A DNA stretch of 64,000 bases from Arenibacterium halophilum (GTDB lineage Bacteria > Pseudomonadota > Alphaproteobacteria > Rhodobacterales > Rhodobacteraceae), in the NCBI RefSeq assembly GCF_005938225.1, contig NZ_VCPC01000002.1, positions 1,116,001 to 1,180,000 of the forward strand, written 5' to 3'. Below, one piece after another: positions 27,134 to 37,176 of the stretch. Within the stretch, counting starts at the first letter, position 1, and every line of letters starts with the position of its first letter. A program made the position numbers and the translations under genes. The notes beneath the pieces were generated by a model. It saw only the letters and a list, made by a program, of their open reading frames with translations, did not search any database and was not told where the DNA came from.

Positions 27134-29554
27134 TCAGCTGCGCAGGCGGAGGCCTTTCGGGTCGTACGGGGGCTCTGACAGGATTTGGGCACTGTGTGGG
27201 CGGCCGAGGACCATGACCTCGACACGGTCGCCGGGGGCGCCCTTGCTGAGGTAGGCGATGGCGAGCGAGACGCCGACCGTGTGGCCATAGGCACCCGAGG
27301 TGACGCGGCCCACGCCTTCGCCGTTCAGGAATACGGGCTCGCCCCCCGTGGCGTCGGCATTGCTGGCGTCGGTTGCGGCCCTGTCGAGGGCCAGCATCAC
27401 CATGCGTTCGCGAGGCGAATTCGACAGCACCTGTTCAAGCGCGTCGCGGTTGAGGAAGGGTTTGTCCATCTTGCAGAGCCGGTCGAGCCCGCATTCCTGT
27501 GGCCAGTATTCCGGGCTGTAGTCGCGGCTCCACGAGCCGTAGCCTTTTTCGATGCGCAGGCTGGTGAGGGCGCGCGCACCGACCGGACCGCCGCCGGCCT
27601 TGCGGGCGGCGGCCAGGAGCGCGGCGTAGAGCGCCGCCTGGTCTTCGGTGGCGCAATGCAGTTCCCACCCGAGGTCGCCGGTGAAGGAGACGCGCAGCGC
27701 GAGACAGTCGACCCCGGCCACGGTCATCAGGCGGCTGGTCATGAAAGGAAAAGCCGCGTTCGACAGGTCGGTTTCGGTAAGCGGTTGCAGGATGTCGCGC
27801 GCCTTTGGCCCGGCAAGGTTGAAGCCGCACATCGCCTCGGTCTGCGAGGTGAAGCTGGTGCCACCGGGGAGCGGCACCGCGCGGAAGAACCGGCTGTGAT
27901 AGCGTTCGGCGATGCCGGATCCGATGATGCGATAGTCGCCCTCGGCGATGCGGGTGACCGTGAAATCGCCCGCGATGCCGCCGCGTTTTCCGATCAGCGG
28001 TGTCAGACAGCTGCGGCCGTCCTGTTGCGGCATCCGGTTGGCAAACACCTGTTCCAACCAGTCGGCGGCGCCGGGGCCGGCCACGCGGTACTTGGCGAAG
28101 TTCGAGATGTCGATCAGCCCGGCCGCTTCGCGCAGCATCCGGCATTCGCGGCCCACGGGCGCCCACCAGTTCTGGCGGGTGAACCCGTTGGTATCTGTTG
28201 CGCCGGGTGTCTCGGCGAACCATTGCGGGTGTTCCCAGCCGTAGGTCAGGCCGAAGACCGCGCCCATGTCGGCCTGTGCCTGGTAGATCGGGCGTTGGCG
28301 CAGGGGGCGGCCGGCGGGGCGTTCCTCGTTCGGGAAATGGATGGCAAAGCGGTGGCTGTAGACCTCGCGCACCTTGGCGCGGGTGAACTCGGCATCGGCC
28401 CATGCGCCGAACCGGGCCATGTCCCAGGCGAACATGTCGCGGCTGGTTTCGCCCGTGGTGATCCACTCCGCCGCCATCAGCCCCATGCCGCCGGATTGTG
28501 AAAAGCCAGGGATGATTCCGTTGCAGCAGAAGTAGTTGCGCAGTTCCGGCACCGGGCCGAACAGCACGTTGGCATCTGGAGACCAGATCATCGGGCCGTT
28601 GATGACCCGCTTGATCCCGGCGCGGCCCACGGCGGGCACGCGGTCGATCGCGCGCATCATATTCGGTTCGATCCGGTCCAGATCGTCGGCAAAGAGTTCA
28701 TGCCCGAAATCCGGCGGCGTGCCATCTTCGGCCCAGAACCGCATGTCGCGTTCATAGGCGCCGACCAGCAGGCCCATGCCTTCCTGCCGCAGGTAGTATT
28801 CGCCGTCGCGATCGGCGACCGAGGGCAGACGGCGGCCCATATCGGCAATCTCGGGAATGGTTTCGGTGACGAAATACTGATGCTCGGTGGGTTGCAACGG
28901 CAGGGTAATCCCGGCCAACGCGGCCACTTCGCGCCCCCAGAGCCCTGCCGCATTCACCACCCAGTCGGTATGGATGTCGCCGTTGGGCGTGCGCACTGTC
29001 CAGGTGCCATCGGGGCGCTGCTCGGTCGCCGTCACAGGGGTGAACCGGTGGATTTCGGCGCCCCGCGCCCGGGCCCCCGCGGCATAGGCCTGTGTCACGC
29101 CCGAGGGGTCGACGTTGCCGCCGTCGGGTTCCCACATGATGCAGCGGATGCCGTCGAAATCGACCAGCGGGTGCAGGCGCTCGGCCTCGTCGCGACTGAC
29201 CTCGTGAAACCGCATCCGGTAGAGCCGCGCCTTGGCCTCTTGCAACCGCAGTTGGTGTTCGCGGGCCTCGGTCTGGGCCAGATACAGCGAACCGGGCTGG
29301 TAGACGCCACAGCCCTGCCCGGTCTCGGCCTCCAGTTCCTTGTAGAGCGCCATCGTATAATGTTGCAGCCGCGAGATATTGGTGCTGTCGTGCAGCCCGT
29401 GGATATTGGCCGCCGCGTGCCAGGTACTGCCGCTGGTCAGCTCATCCCGCTCCAGCAGCACCACGTCGCGCCACCCCAGTTTCGCAAGGTGATAGAGGAT
29501 CGAACACCCGATGACCCCGCCCCCGATCACAACCGCCTGCGCCCGTGTCTTCAT
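27134..29554 (-). CDS. FAD-dependent oxidoreductase with GcvT-like C-terminus (dimethylglycine/sarcosine dehydrogenase family)
   Basis: 806 residues from ATG 29554 (AGGGAAG upstream). N-terminal DAO fold with GGGVIG (residues 11-16) and GSTWHAA (42-48), whose histidine (H46) is the residue that holds FAD covalently in relatives. The C-terminal half (from about residue 430) is a GcvT/aminomethyltransferase fold that transfers the one-carbon unit to tetrahydrofolate. These enzymes oxidise N-methyl groups of glycine derivatives. It is a paralog of the divergent gene at 29775. The exact substrate is unknown. Confidence 0.92.
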   Translation of the reverse strand: MKTRAQAVVIGGGVIGCSILYHLAKLGWRDVVLLERDELTSGSTWHAAANIHGLHDSTNISRLQHYTMALYKELEAETGQGCGVYQPGSLYLAQTEAREHQLRLQEAKARLYRMRFHEVSRDEAERLHPLVDFDGIRCIMWEPDGGNVDPSGVTQAYAAGARARGAEIHRFTPVTATEQRPDGTWTVRTPNGDIHTDWVVNAAGLWGREVAALAGITLPLQPTEHQYFVTETIPEIADMGRRLPSVADRDGEYYLRQEGMGLLVGAYERDMRFWAEDGTPPDFGHELFADDLDRIEPNMMRAIDRVPAVGRAGIKRVINGPMIWSPDANVLFGPVPELRNYFCCNGIIPGFSQSGGMGLMAAEWITTGETSRDMFAWDMARFGAWADAEFTRAKVREVYSHRFAIHFPNEERPAGRPLRQRPIYQAQADMGAVFGLTYGWEHPQWFAETPGATDTNGFTRQNWWAPVGRECRMLREAAGLIDISNFAKYRVAGPGAADWLEQVFANRMPQQDGRSCLTPLIGKRGGIAGDFTVTRIAEGDYRIIGSGIAERYHSRFFRAVPLPGGTSFTSQTEAMCGFNLAGPKARDILQPLTETDLSNAAFPFMTSRLMTVAGVDCLALRVSFTGDLGWELHCATEDQAALYAALLAAARKAGGGPVGARALTSLRIEKGYGSWSRDYSPEYWPQECGLDRLCKMDKPFLNRDALEQVLSNSPRERMVMLALDRAATDASNADATGGEPVFLNGEGVGRVTSGAYGHTVGVSLAIAYLSKGAPGDRVEVMVLGRPHSAQILSEPPYDPKGLRLRS

Positions 29555-29744
29555 CTGTCGCTTCCCTTGCCTGACGGGCCAACCCTGCCCGGGAACATCG
29601 CGGCGAAATTGCTGAATGGCGACATCCGGCGTCGTTCCTGGGCGGTGGGCGGCGAGAAATCTTTGCGCGACCACCTGCACCGATAGCCCAAAGACGACGC
29701 ATCTTGTCGGAAACATGCTTGCCCGGTTGCGCCGTCTTGGTGAA

Positions 29745-29760
29745 GTTGGCCGCAGCCAAC
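29745..29760 (+). promoter_or_regulatory. Inverted repeat before the plus-strand dehydrogenase
   Basis: GTTGGC-CGCA-GCCAAC, a perfect 6-base-pair repeat ending 14 bases before the ATG at 29775, next to the AGGGAA ribosome-binding site. It could be an operator or a hairpin tuning translation. The whole 220-base divergent region holds no other clear element. Confidence 0.35.
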
Positions 29761-29774
29761 AGCAGGGAAATACC

Positions 29775-32192
29775 ATGAAAACCACAACCCGTGTCGCGGT
29801 CATCGGCGGAGGAGTCGTCGGATGTTCGGTTCTGTATCATCTGACCAAGCTGGGATGGTCCGATGTGATGCTGATCGAACGGTCCGAGCTGACCAGCGGC
29901 AGCACATGGCACGCGGCGGGCGGCTTTCACACGCTGAACGGTGACACCAACATGGCCGCGCTTCAGGGTTATACGATCCGGCTGTACAAAGAGCTGGAAG
30001 AGATCACCGGCATGTCCTGTGGTCTGCACCATGTGGGCGGCGTGACGCTGGCCGACAACCGCGACCGGTTCGACATGCTGGTGGCGGAACGCGCCAAGCA
30101 TCGTTTCATGGGGCTAGAGACCGAGATCATCGGGCCGGAAGAGATCGCAAAGATCGCGCCGGTCACGAATATCGACGGCATCATCGGCGGGCTGTATGAC
30201 CCGCTCGATGGGCATCTGGATCCCTCGGGCACCACGCATGCCTATGCCAAGGCCGCGCGCATGGGCGGGGCAACGATCGAAACGCACTGCATGGTGCGCG
30301 AAACCAACCAGCGCCCCGACGGGACGTGGGACGTGGTGACCGACAAGGGCACCATCCACGCCGAGCATGTGGTGAACGCCGGCGGCCTTTGGGCGCGCGA
30401 GGTGGGCGCGATGGCGGGGCTGTATTTCCCGCTGCACCCGATGGAGCACCAGTATGTCGTGACCGACGAGGTGCCCGAGATTGTCGAGATCATGGCCGCA
30501 GGCGGCGAGCATCCGCATGTGATGGATCCGGCGGGCGAAAGTTACCTGCGGCAGGAAGGCCGGGGGCTGTGCATCGGGTTCTACGAACAGCCCTGCAAGC
30601 CCTGGGCCGTCGACGGCACGCCCTGGACCTTTGGCCACGAGCTGCTGCCCGACGATTTCGACAAGATCGAGGACAGCATCGAATTCGCCTACAAGCGCTT
30701 CCCCGCACTGGCGCGTGCCGGGGTGAAATCTGTTATTCACGGGCCGTTCACCTTTGCCCCCGATGGCAACCCGCTGGTGGGCCCGGTGCCGGGTGTGCGC
30801 AACTATTGGTCGGCCTGCGGCGTGATGGCTGGCTTCAGCCAGGGCGGCGGCGTCGGGCTGATGCTGGCGCAGTGGATGATCGAAGGCGAATGCGAACGCG
30901 ACACCTTTGCGATGGACGTGGCGCGCTTTGGCGACTGGATCAGCCCGGGCTATACCCGGCCCAAGGTGATCGAGAACTATCAGAAACGGTTCTCGGTCAG
31001 CTATCCGAACGAGGAACTGCCCGCCGCGCGGCCCAACCGCACCACGCCGATGTATGACATCTTTACCGGCATGGGCGCGGTCTGGGGCCAGCAATTCGGA
31101 CTTGAGGTCGCGAATTACTTCGCCCAGGGCGACGAGCCGAGCTATGAAACGCCGTCGTTCCGCCGCTCGGACGCCTTTGGTGCCACCGCGCGCGAGGTTG
31201 CGGGCGTGCGCAACGGTGTGGGCATCAACGAGGTGCACAATTTCGGCAAATACACCGTCACCGGCGCAGGTGCGCGGGACTGGCTGAACCGCATCATGGC
31301 CGGGCGCATTCCCCAGCCGGGCCGCGTGTCGCTGACGCCGATGCTGTCGCCCAAGGGCCGGCTGATCGGGGATTTCACCGTGTCCTGCCTGGCCGAGGGC
31401 GATTTCCGCCTGACTGCGTCCTATGGCAGCCAGGCATTCCACTATCGCTGGTTCCTGCAAAACCTTGACGGTGACGTGCGGGTCGAAAACATCTCGGACA
31501 AGGTGAACGGGTTCCAGATTGCCGGGCCGAACGCCGCCAAGGTGCTGGCCGCCTGCACGCGCAGCGACATCTCCGACATGCGGTTCCTGGACGTGCGCCG
31601 CATGACCGTGGGCATGACCGACTGTGTGGTGCAGCGGGTCAGCTATACCGGCGACCTGGGGTACGAAATCTACTGCGATCCGATGGCGCAGCGGCAGCTG
31701 TGGCAGGTGCTGTGGGACGCGGGCCAACCCCATGGCATGGTGCCTTTCGGGATGCGCGCGATGATGTCGCTGCGGCTGGACAAGTTCTTTGGCTCGTGGC
31801 TGTCGGAATTCTCGCCCGATTACACCGCGGCCGAAACCGGGCTGGATCGGTTCATTTCGTTCAAGAAACCGGACGATTTCATCGGTCGCAAGGCGGCAGA
31901 GGCCGAGCGTGACGCTGGCCCGGCGCGGCGGCTCTGTGCTTTTGCGGTCGATGCGGATGACGCCGACGTGCATGGATACGAACCGATCTGGCTGGACGGC
32001 TCGGTGCAGGGGTTCTGCACCTCGGGCGGCTATTCGCACCACGCGGGGCAGTCGGTCGCGATGGGCTTCCTGCCGGTCGACTCCATTGCCGAGGGGCTGG
32101 AGGTCGAGATCGAGATCCTGGGCCAGATGCGCCCGGCGCGGCTGATCACCGAACCTCTGTTCGATGCCGATGGCGCGCGGATGCGGGGCTAG
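29775..32192 (+). CDS. FAD-dependent oxidoreductase with GcvT-like C-terminus, divergent paralog
   Basis: 805 residues from ATG 29775. Residues 1-60 align without gaps to the minus-strand paralog: GGGVVG (11-16) and GSTWHAAG with H46. The C-terminal GcvT part contains YTGDLGYEIYC and SLRLDKFFGSW blocks. The two share layout and length but differ widely, as in HAAGGFHT against HAAANIHG, so they probably act on different N-methyl substrates. Its stop is 6 bases before the next gene, giving a short operon. Confidence 0.92.
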   Translation: MKTTTRVAVIGGGVVGCSVLYHLTKLGWSDVMLIERSELTSGSTWHAAGGFHTLNGDTNMAALQGYTIRLYKELEEITGMSCGLHHVGGVTLADNRDRFDMLVAERAKHRFMGLETEIIGPEEIAKIAPVTNIDGIIGGLYDPLDGHLDPSGTTHAYAKAARMGGATIETHCMVRETNQRPDGTWDVVTDKGTIHAEHVVNAGGLWAREVGAMAGLYFPLHPMEHQYVVTDEVPEIVEIMAAGGEHPHVMDPAGESYLRQEGRGLCIGFYEQPCKPWAVDGTPWTFGHELLPDDFDKIEDSIEFAYKRFPALARAGVKSVIHGPFTFAPDGNPLVGPVPGVRNYWSACGVMAGFSQGGGVGLMLAQWMIEGECERDTFAMDVARFGDWISPGYTRPKVIENYQKRFSVSYPNEELPAARPNRTTPMYDIFTGMGAVWGQQFGLEVANYFAQGDEPSYETPSFRRSDAFGATAREVAGVRNGVGINEVHNFGKYTVTGAGARDWLNRIMAGRIPQPGRVSLTPMLSPKGRLIGDFTVSCLAEGDFRLTASYGSQAFHYRWFLQNLDGDVRVENISDKVNGFQIAGPNAAKVLAACTRSDISDMRFLDVRRMTVGMTDCVVQRVSYTGDLGYEIYCDPMAQRQLWQVLWDAGQPHGMVPFGMRAMMSLRLDKFFGSWLSEFSPDYTAAETGLDRFISFKKPDDFIGRKAAEAERDAGPARRLCAFAVDADDADVHGYEPIWLDGSVQGFCTSGGYSHHAGQSVAMGFLPVDSIAEGLEVEIEILGQMRPARLITEPLFDADGARMRG

Positions 32193-32198
32193 GCCACG

Positions 32199-32795
32199 AT
32201 GTTCGCCTATCCGGTCATCGTGCTGGCGGCGGGGCAATCCCGCCGGATGCGCGGGGCCGACAAGCTGCTGGAAGATGTCGGCGGGCAACCCCTGCTGCGC
32301 CGACAGGCCGGGATCGCGCGGGCGGCGACCACGGGCGCGGTGATCGTCGCCCTGCCCCCGGCCCCGCACCCGCGCCACCACGCGCTGGCGGGGCTGGATG
32401 TCACCGCCCTGCCCGTTCCCGATGCGGCCGAGGGCATGAACGCCAGCCTGCGCGCAGGCGTGGCCGCGCTGCCGCCCGGCACGCCTGCGGCCATGGTTCT
32501 GCTGGCCGACCTGCCCGAGCTGACGACCGACGATCTGATCCGCGTCGCCACCGCATTCGACCCGGCGCAGACCCCGGCGTGGCGCGGCACCACCGAAGAC
32601 GGCCAGCCGGGCCACCCCATCGTCTTTGCCGCGCGACTGTTTCCGCAGCTTCTGGCGCTGCAAGGCGACAGCGGCGGGCGCGAGGTGGTCGGCCCGCTGG
32701 GCGAGGCGGTCGGTCATGTGCCCCTGCCCGGGCAACGCGCGCGGCTGGATCTGGACACGCCCGAGGCCTGGGCCGCCTGGCGCGCCCGCGATTGA
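32199..32795 (+). CDS. MobA/MocA-like nucleotidyltransferase
   Basis: 198 residues. VLAAGQSRRMRGADKL (residues 8-23) is the NTP-transferase motif of molybdenum-cofactor nucleotidyltransferases, and VLLADLPEL near residue 100 holds a metal-binding aspartate. MocA adds CMP and MobA adds GMP to molybdopterin. The sequence fits MocA more, since GQPGHP matches its later motif. It directly follows the dehydrogenase, and no molybdenum enzyme is in the window. The alternative is a sugar or other NTP transferase. Confidence 0.85.
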   Translation: MFAYPVIVLAAGQSRRMRGADKLLEDVGGQPLLRRQAGIARAATTGAVIVALPPAPHPRHHALAGLDVTALPVPDAAEGMNASLRAGVAALPPGTPAAMVLLADLPELTTDDLIRVATAFDPAQTPAWRGTTEDGQPGHPIVFAARLFPQLLALQGDSGGREVVGPLGEAVGHVPLPGQRARLDLDTPEAWAAWRARD

Positions 32796-32847
32796 CCACG
32801 CCCCCGGCGCACACTAGCAAGGGCAAAACTTCGGACCGGGACCAGAC

Positions 32848-33711
32848 ATGCTATATTCCACCCCGCAAGAGTGGCGCGAGGCGCCGCGCAAACGGATTTT
32901 GTTCTTCGGCATGTCCGGGCTGGGCAAGACATACCTGTCGAACATGCTGCGCGAGGCGGGCGGCTGGTTTCACTATTCCATCGATTACCGCATCGGCACG
33001 CGCTACATGGGCGAATACATCGCCGACAACGCCAAGGCCGAAGCGATGAAGGTGCCCTTCCTGCGCGACCTGCTGCTGTCGGATTCGATCTATATCGGGT
33101 CGAACATCAGCTTTGAAAATCTGACCCCGGTCAGTTCCTACCTTGGCAAGCCGGGCGATCCCGCGCGCGGCGGGCTGGCGATGGAGGAATACCGCCGCCG
33201 TCAGGACCAATTCCGCCAGTCGGAAATCCACGCGCTGATGGACACACGCTATTTCATCGACCGGGCCGAGCGGCTGTATGGCTATCCGCATTTCATCTGC
33301 GACACCGGCGGGTCGATCTGTGAATGGGTCGATGCCGAAAACCCCGACGACGCGATCCTCAAGGAACTGTCGGCCCATACGCTGATGGTCTGGATCAAGG
33401 GCGACACCGCCCATACGCAAGAGCTGATCCGCCGGTTCGACCGCGCGCCCAAGCCGATGGCCTATCAGCCGGAATTTCTGGCCAGCGCATGGCAGGCTTA
33501 TCTGGACGAAACCGGCAAGCCCGAGGATCAGGTAAACCCCGACAGCTTCATCCGCTGGACCTATGCGCGCGCGCTGGCCCACCGTCAGCCGCGCTATGAA
33601 GCGATGGCAAACTGGGGTGTCACAGTCACCGCCGACGCGGTGTCGCAGGTGCGCGATGCCGCCGGGTTCGACGACCTGATCGCCGGGGCGATTAACCAGA
33701 AAAACGGCTGA
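32848..33711 (+). CDS. P-loop ATPase/kinase-like protein of unknown role
   Basis: 287 residues. Walker A GMSGLGKT at residues 21-28, followed by a kinase-like domain with [22 protein letters not shown] (about residues 133-154), where the aspartate could be a Walker B-like residue. It resembles small nucleoside or shikimate-type kinases but lacks their lid motifs. I do not recognise a characterised family. It lies 52 bases after the nucleotidyltransferase and 70 before metA, on the same strand. Confidence 0.8.
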   Translation: MLYSTPQEWREAPRKRILFFGMSGLGKTYLSNMLREAGGWFHYSIDYRIGTRYMGEYIADNAKAEAMKVPFLRDLLLSDSIYIGSNISFENLTPVSSYLGKPGDPARGGLAMEEYRRRQDQFRQSEIHALMDTRYFIDRAERLYGYPHFICDTGGSICEWVDAENPDDAILKELSAHTLMVWIKGDTAHTQELIRRFDRAPKPMAYQPEFLASAWQAYLDETGKPEDQVNPDSFIRWTYARALAHRQPRYEAMANWGVTVTADAVSQVRDAAGFDDLIAGAINQKNG

Positions 33712-33735
33712 ACCGTTCGCAGGCTTGGCATCAGG

Positions 33736-33758
33736 GGCGGCAGGGCTTATCTGTCGCC
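33736..33758 (+). promoter_or_regulatory. Hairpin in the metA leader
   Basis: An 8-base-pair stem with one G-T pair (33736-33743 with 33751-33758) and a 7-base loop, ending 23 bases before the metA ATG. In this family met genes are often under SAM-responsive RNAs, but I could not match this to a known riboswitch fold. Confidence 0.3.
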
Positions 33759-33781
33759 TTCACACGAAACGGATTGTCACC

Positions 33782-34702
33782 ATGCCTATCAAGATTCCCG
33801 CCGATCTGCCCGCTTACGAGGTTCTGACCCGCGAAGGCGTGATGGTGATGTCGGACGACGATGCCGACCGGCAGGACATTCGCCCCCTGCGCATCGGACT
33901 ACTGAACCTGATGCCCAAGAAGATCCAGACAGAGAACCAGTTCGCCCGGCTGATCGGCGCGACTCCGTTGCAGATCGAGCTGTCCCTGATCCGAATGAGC
34001 GACCACCAGTCGCGCAACACCGCCGCCGAGCATATGGAAAGCTTTTACCGCACCTTTGAGGAGGTCGAAGCCACTGGCGAGAAGTTCGACGGGCTGATCA
34101 TCACCGGCGCGCCCATCGAGCACCTGCCGTTCGAAGAGGTCACCTATTGGGATGAACTGACCCGCGTGATGGACTGGACCCAGGCCCATGTGCATTCCAC
34201 CTTTGGCGTCTGCTGGGGTGGCATGGCGATGGCCTGGCATTTCCACCGGGTGCCAAAGCATATTCTGACCGACAAGGCGTTCGGCTGTTTCCGGCATCGC
34301 AACCTTGCCCCGGCCTCGCCCTTCCTGCGCGGGTTTTCCGACGACGTGATGATGCCTGTCAGCCGCTGGACGGAAATGCGGCAGGAAGACATCGACGCCG
34401 CCGGGCTGACCACGCTTGTCACCTCGGACCAGACCGGCCCCTGTCTTGTGCACGACCCGGACCACCGCGCCGTCTATATCATCAACCACCTGGAATATGA
34501 TTCAGACACGCTGAAACAGGAATACGACCGCGACGTGGACAGCGGCACGCCGATCAACGTGCCCGCGAATTACTACCCCGACGATGACCCCTCGCGCCGG
34601 CCGATGAACCGCTGGCGCAGCCACGCACATCTGCTTTACGGCAACTGGATCAACCAGATCTATCAGACCACGCCGTTCGATCCGGCCAAGATTGGTGGCT
34701 AA
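33782..34702 (+). CDS. metA: Homoserine O-acyltransferase, predicted O-acetyl type
   Basis: 306 residues from ATG 33782. Activates homoserine for methionine synthesis. The catalytic cysteine is C144 in [14 protein letters not shown], and [10 protein letters not shown] holds the histidine and base. The residue that sets acyl-CoA choice is E113 in [13 protein letters not shown], aligned to E. coli position 111. E. coli has glycine there (succinyl-CoA), while glutamate marks acetyl-CoA users such as the B. cereus enzyme. So it is more likely a homoserine O-acetyltransferase than a succinyltransferase. Confidence 0.95.
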   Translation: MPIKIPADLPAYEVLTREGVMVMSDDDADRQDIRPLRIGLLNLMPKKIQTENQFARLIGATPLQIELSLIRMSDHQSRNTAAEHMESFYRTFEEVEATGEKFDGLIITGAPIEHLPFEEVTYWDELTRVMDWTQAHVHSTFGVCWGGMAMAWHFHRVPKHILTDKAFGCFRHRNLAPASPFLRGFSDDVMMPVSRWTEMRQEDIDAAGLTTLVTSDQTGPCLVHDPDHRAVYIINHLEYDSDTLKQEYDRDVDSGTPINVPANYYPDDDPSRRPMNRWRSHAHLLYGNWINQIYQTTPFDPAKIGG

Positions 34703-35645
34703 GGCGGTTCTCATCGTCGTGATCCTTGGCGCGGCGCTGGTGGCGCTGACGCTATGGCGTGCCTCTGCGCGCGAGGCGGCGGCGATGCAATCCCACCCGC
34801 CCGAGGGGCAATTGCTGGACGTGAACGGGGTGCAGGTGCACGCCGTCATCACGGGGCAAGGCCCCGATGTCGTGCTGATCCACGGCGCCAGCGGCAACAC
34901 CCGTGACATGACGTTCCGGCTGGCCCCGGCGCTGGCGGATCGCTACCGCGTGATCGTGTTTGACCGACCCGGGCTGGGCTATACCGACCGGATCAACACG
35001 ACGGGCGCCAGCCTGACGGAACAGGCCGATCTGCTGGTCGCTGCCGCGCGGCAGTTGGGGGCCGACCGCCCCATCGTGATGGGGCAAAGCTATGGCGGCG
35101 GAGTCGCGTTGGCCTGGGCCCTGAATCATCCCGAGATGCTGTCGGCGCTGGTGCCGGTGTCGGCTGTGTCGAACCCGTGGGACACGCCACTTGATACCTA
35201 TTACAGCGTCCTGTCCTCCTGGTGGGGCAAGCGGTTCGTGACGCCTCTGATCACAGCGTTTGTCCCGAAGGCGGTGGTGAACAATGCGGTGGACGAGGTA
35301 TTCGCCCCGCAATCCGCGCCCGACGGGTACAACGCGCATCTCGGCGCCGGGCTGACCCTGCGGCGCATCTCGATGCGCGCCAATGCCGATCAGCGGGCCA
35401 ACCTGAAATCGGAAATCGTCGCTCAATATCAACGCTATGGCGACATCTCTGTCCCGACCGAAATTGTCCACGGCACGGCCGACACCACCGTTGGCCTGTC
35501 GCTGCATTCCGAAAAGCTGGTGCGCCAGATCCCCGGCGCCGTGCTGACCCGGCTGGAGGGCATCGGCCACATGCCACACCAGGTTGCCAGCGAAGATATC
35601 GTCGCGGCAATCGACCGCGCCGCTGCGCGCGCGGGTTTGCGTTAA
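34692..35645 (+). CDS. Alpha/beta hydrolase with N-terminal membrane anchor
   Basis: 317 residues from TTG 34692 or GTG 34695, overlapping the metA end by 11 bases in another frame. A hydrophobic anchor ([17 protein letters not shown]) is followed by the hydrolase fold with LIHGASGN, nucleophile S133 in MGQSYGGG, D in IVHGTADT and H in GIGHMPHQ. The anchor places the enzyme on the inner membrane with the hydrolase probably outside. Substrate unknown; the fold includes esterases and epoxide hydrolases. Confidence 0.88.
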   Translation: MVAKAVLIVVILGAALVALTLWRASAREAAAMQSHPPEGQLLDVNGVQVHAVITGQGPDVVLIHGASGNTRDMTFRLAPALADRYRVIVFDRPGLGYTDRINTTGASLTEQADLLVAAARQLGADRPIVMGQSYGGGVALAWALNHPEMLSALVPVSAVSNPWDTPLDTYYSVLSSWWGKRFVTPLITAFVPKAVVNNAVDEVFAPQSAPDGYNAHLGAGLTLRRISMRANADQRANLKSEIVAQYQRYGDISVPTEIVHGTADTTVGLSLHSEKLVRQIPGAVLTRLEGIGHMPHQVASEDIVAAIDRAAARAGLR

Positions 35646-35696
35646 CCCGATTAACATCCCATATTGGGCAGAGGCAGCAAGACAGGAGGACAGGCG

Positions 35697-36566
35697 ATGA
35701 ACCTTCCGTTCGACGGGGCGATCAGCGCCTATTTCGATACCGACGCCCCCGCCGAGGTGCGCGATGCCATCAAACGCGGCGAAAAGGGCGAGATCCTCAG
35801 CCACAGCTATCCGCATTCAGAACGTTTGGCGCGCAAGGTCTATGAAAAAGAGCTGAAGCTGCTGCAGATCGAGTTGGTCAAAATGCAGGCATGGGTGAAA
35901 GACAGCGGCGCGCGCGTGGCAATCGTATTCGAAGGTCGCGATGCCGCTGGCAAGGGCGGCACCATCAAGCGGTTCCGCGAAAACCTGAACCCGCGTGGGG
36001 CGCGCATCGTTGCCCTGCCAAAACCTTCCGAGGCCGAGGCCAGCCAGTGGTATTTCCAACGCTACATCAGCCACCTGCCCTCTGGCGGAGAGATCGTGTT
36101 TTTCGACCGCAGCTGGTACAATCGCGGCGTCGTCGAAAAGGTGTTCGGCTTCTGCTCGGACGATCAGCGCGAGCGGTTTTTCCACCAGGTCGGTCCCCTC
36201 GAACACTCCTGGGTGCAGGATGGCATCCACCTGTTCAAGTTCTGGCTGAACGTGGGGCGTGCCGAACAATTGCGCCGTTTCATGGATCGGGAAAAGGACC
36301 CTCTGAAACAATGGAAGCTGAGCCGGATCGACGTAGAGGGCCTGCGCCGGTGGGACGAATACACCAAAGCTATCCGCGAAACGCTGCAGCGCACGCACAG
36401 TGACGTCGCACCCTGGACCGTTATCAGGACTGACGACAAGCGCCGCGCGCGGTTGAACGCAATCCGCAGGGTGCTGCACGGGTTGGATTACACGCATAAA
36501 GACGCCAAGGCGATCGGTCAGATCGACACGCAGATTTGTGGCGGGCCGGACATCTGGAATGGGTAA
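35697..36566 (+). CDS. ppk2: Polyphosphate kinase 2
   Basis: 289 residues from ATG 35697, behind a strong AGGAGG. Single-domain PPK2: Walker [10 protein letters not shown] (residues 80-88), Walker [12 protein letters not shown] near residue 138, and the lid [18 protein letters not shown]2 enzymes phosphorylate nucleoside mono- or diphosphates with polyphosphate, or the reverse. The class cannot be settled by eye. Its stop overlaps the start of the TetR gene by 8 bases. Confidence 0.96.
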   Translation: MNLPFDGAISAYFDTDAPAEVRDAIKRGEKGEILSHSYPHSERLARKVYEKELKLLQIELVKMQAWVKDSGARVAIVFEGRDAAGKGGTIKRFRENLNPRGARIVALPKPSEAEASQWYFQRYISHLPSGGEIVFFDRSWYNRGVVEKVFGFCSDDQRERFFHQVGPLEHSWVQDGIHLFKFWLNVGRAEQLRRFMDREKDPLKQWKLSRIDVEGLRRWDEYTKAIRETLQRTHSDVAPWTVIRTDDKRRARLNAIRRVLHGLDYTHKDAKAIGQIDTQICGGPDIWNG

Positions 36567-37176
36567 ACGGGGCTATCACCACGGCAACCTGCGCCAGGCG
36601 CTGGTGGATGCCGCGCTGGACCTGATCCGCGAAAAGGGCCCGACCGGGTTCACCCTGTCGGAGGCGGCCAAACAGGCGGGCGTGACCCCGGCGGCCGTCT
36701 ATCGCCACTTCGAGGGCCGCGAGGATCTGATCGCCGAGGCCGCGTTGCAGGGCTACGAGATTTTCGCCGACCTGATGCAATTCGCCTATGACAAGGGTCA
36801 GCCTTCTGCACTGGCGGCTTTCGAGGCGACGGGCCGCGCCTATCTGGCCTTTGCGCGCAAGTATCCGGGCCACTACATCGCCATGTTCGAAAGCGGGATT
36901 TCAGTGAACCGCACGCCCGAACTGGCCGCCGTACGCCAGCGCGCGTGGAACGTGCTGGAAAAGGCGGCCGCCGACCTGGGCAAACATATCCCGGCCGAGA
37001 AACGCCCGCCGGCGGCGATGTTTTCCGCCCATATCTGGGCGATGAGCCATGGCGTGGTCGAATTGTTCGCCCGCAACAGCCCCGGCACGCAAAGCCCGTT
37101 TCCGCCCGAGGATCTGCTGGAAACCGGAATTGGCGTTTACCTGCGCGGCCTTGGCCTGATCCCACCCGACGAATGA
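36559..37176 (+). CDS. TetR/AcrR-family regulator
   Basis: 205 residues from ATG 36559, which overlaps the ppk2 stop (ATGGGTAA). The N-terminus [19 protein letters not shown] with [20 protein letters not shown] is a TetR helix-turn-helix. The C-terminal ligand domain (about residues 60-205) is of the WHG type. The overlap couples its expression to ppk2. It might sense a state linked to polyphosphate metabolism or simply be co-transcribed. Confidence 0.92.
   Translation: MGKRGYHHGNLRQALVDAALDLIREKGPTGFTLSEAAKQAGVTPAAVYRHFEGREDLIAEAALQGYEIFADLMQFAYDKGQPSALAAFEATGRAYLAFARKYPGHYIAMFESGISVNRTPELAAVRQRAWNVLEKAAADLGKHIPAEKRPPAAMFSAHIWAMSHGVVELFARNSPGTQSPFPPEDLLETGIGVYLRGLGLIPPDE

Noticed and set aside
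27185-28501. Long open frame on the plus strand opposite the dehydrogenase
   Set aside because: Lies antisense to a well-supported gene; such frames are common in high-GC DNA and the product resembles nothing.
30114-32735. Very long minus-strand frame opposite the second dehydrogenase
   Set aside because: Same reason: shadow of a strong gene, histidine- and arginine-rich low-complexity product.
33712-33781. SAM-II or SAM/SAH riboswitch upstream of metA
   Set aside because: Only one hairpin is visible; the pseudoknot and conserved bases of the known classes could not be found by eye.
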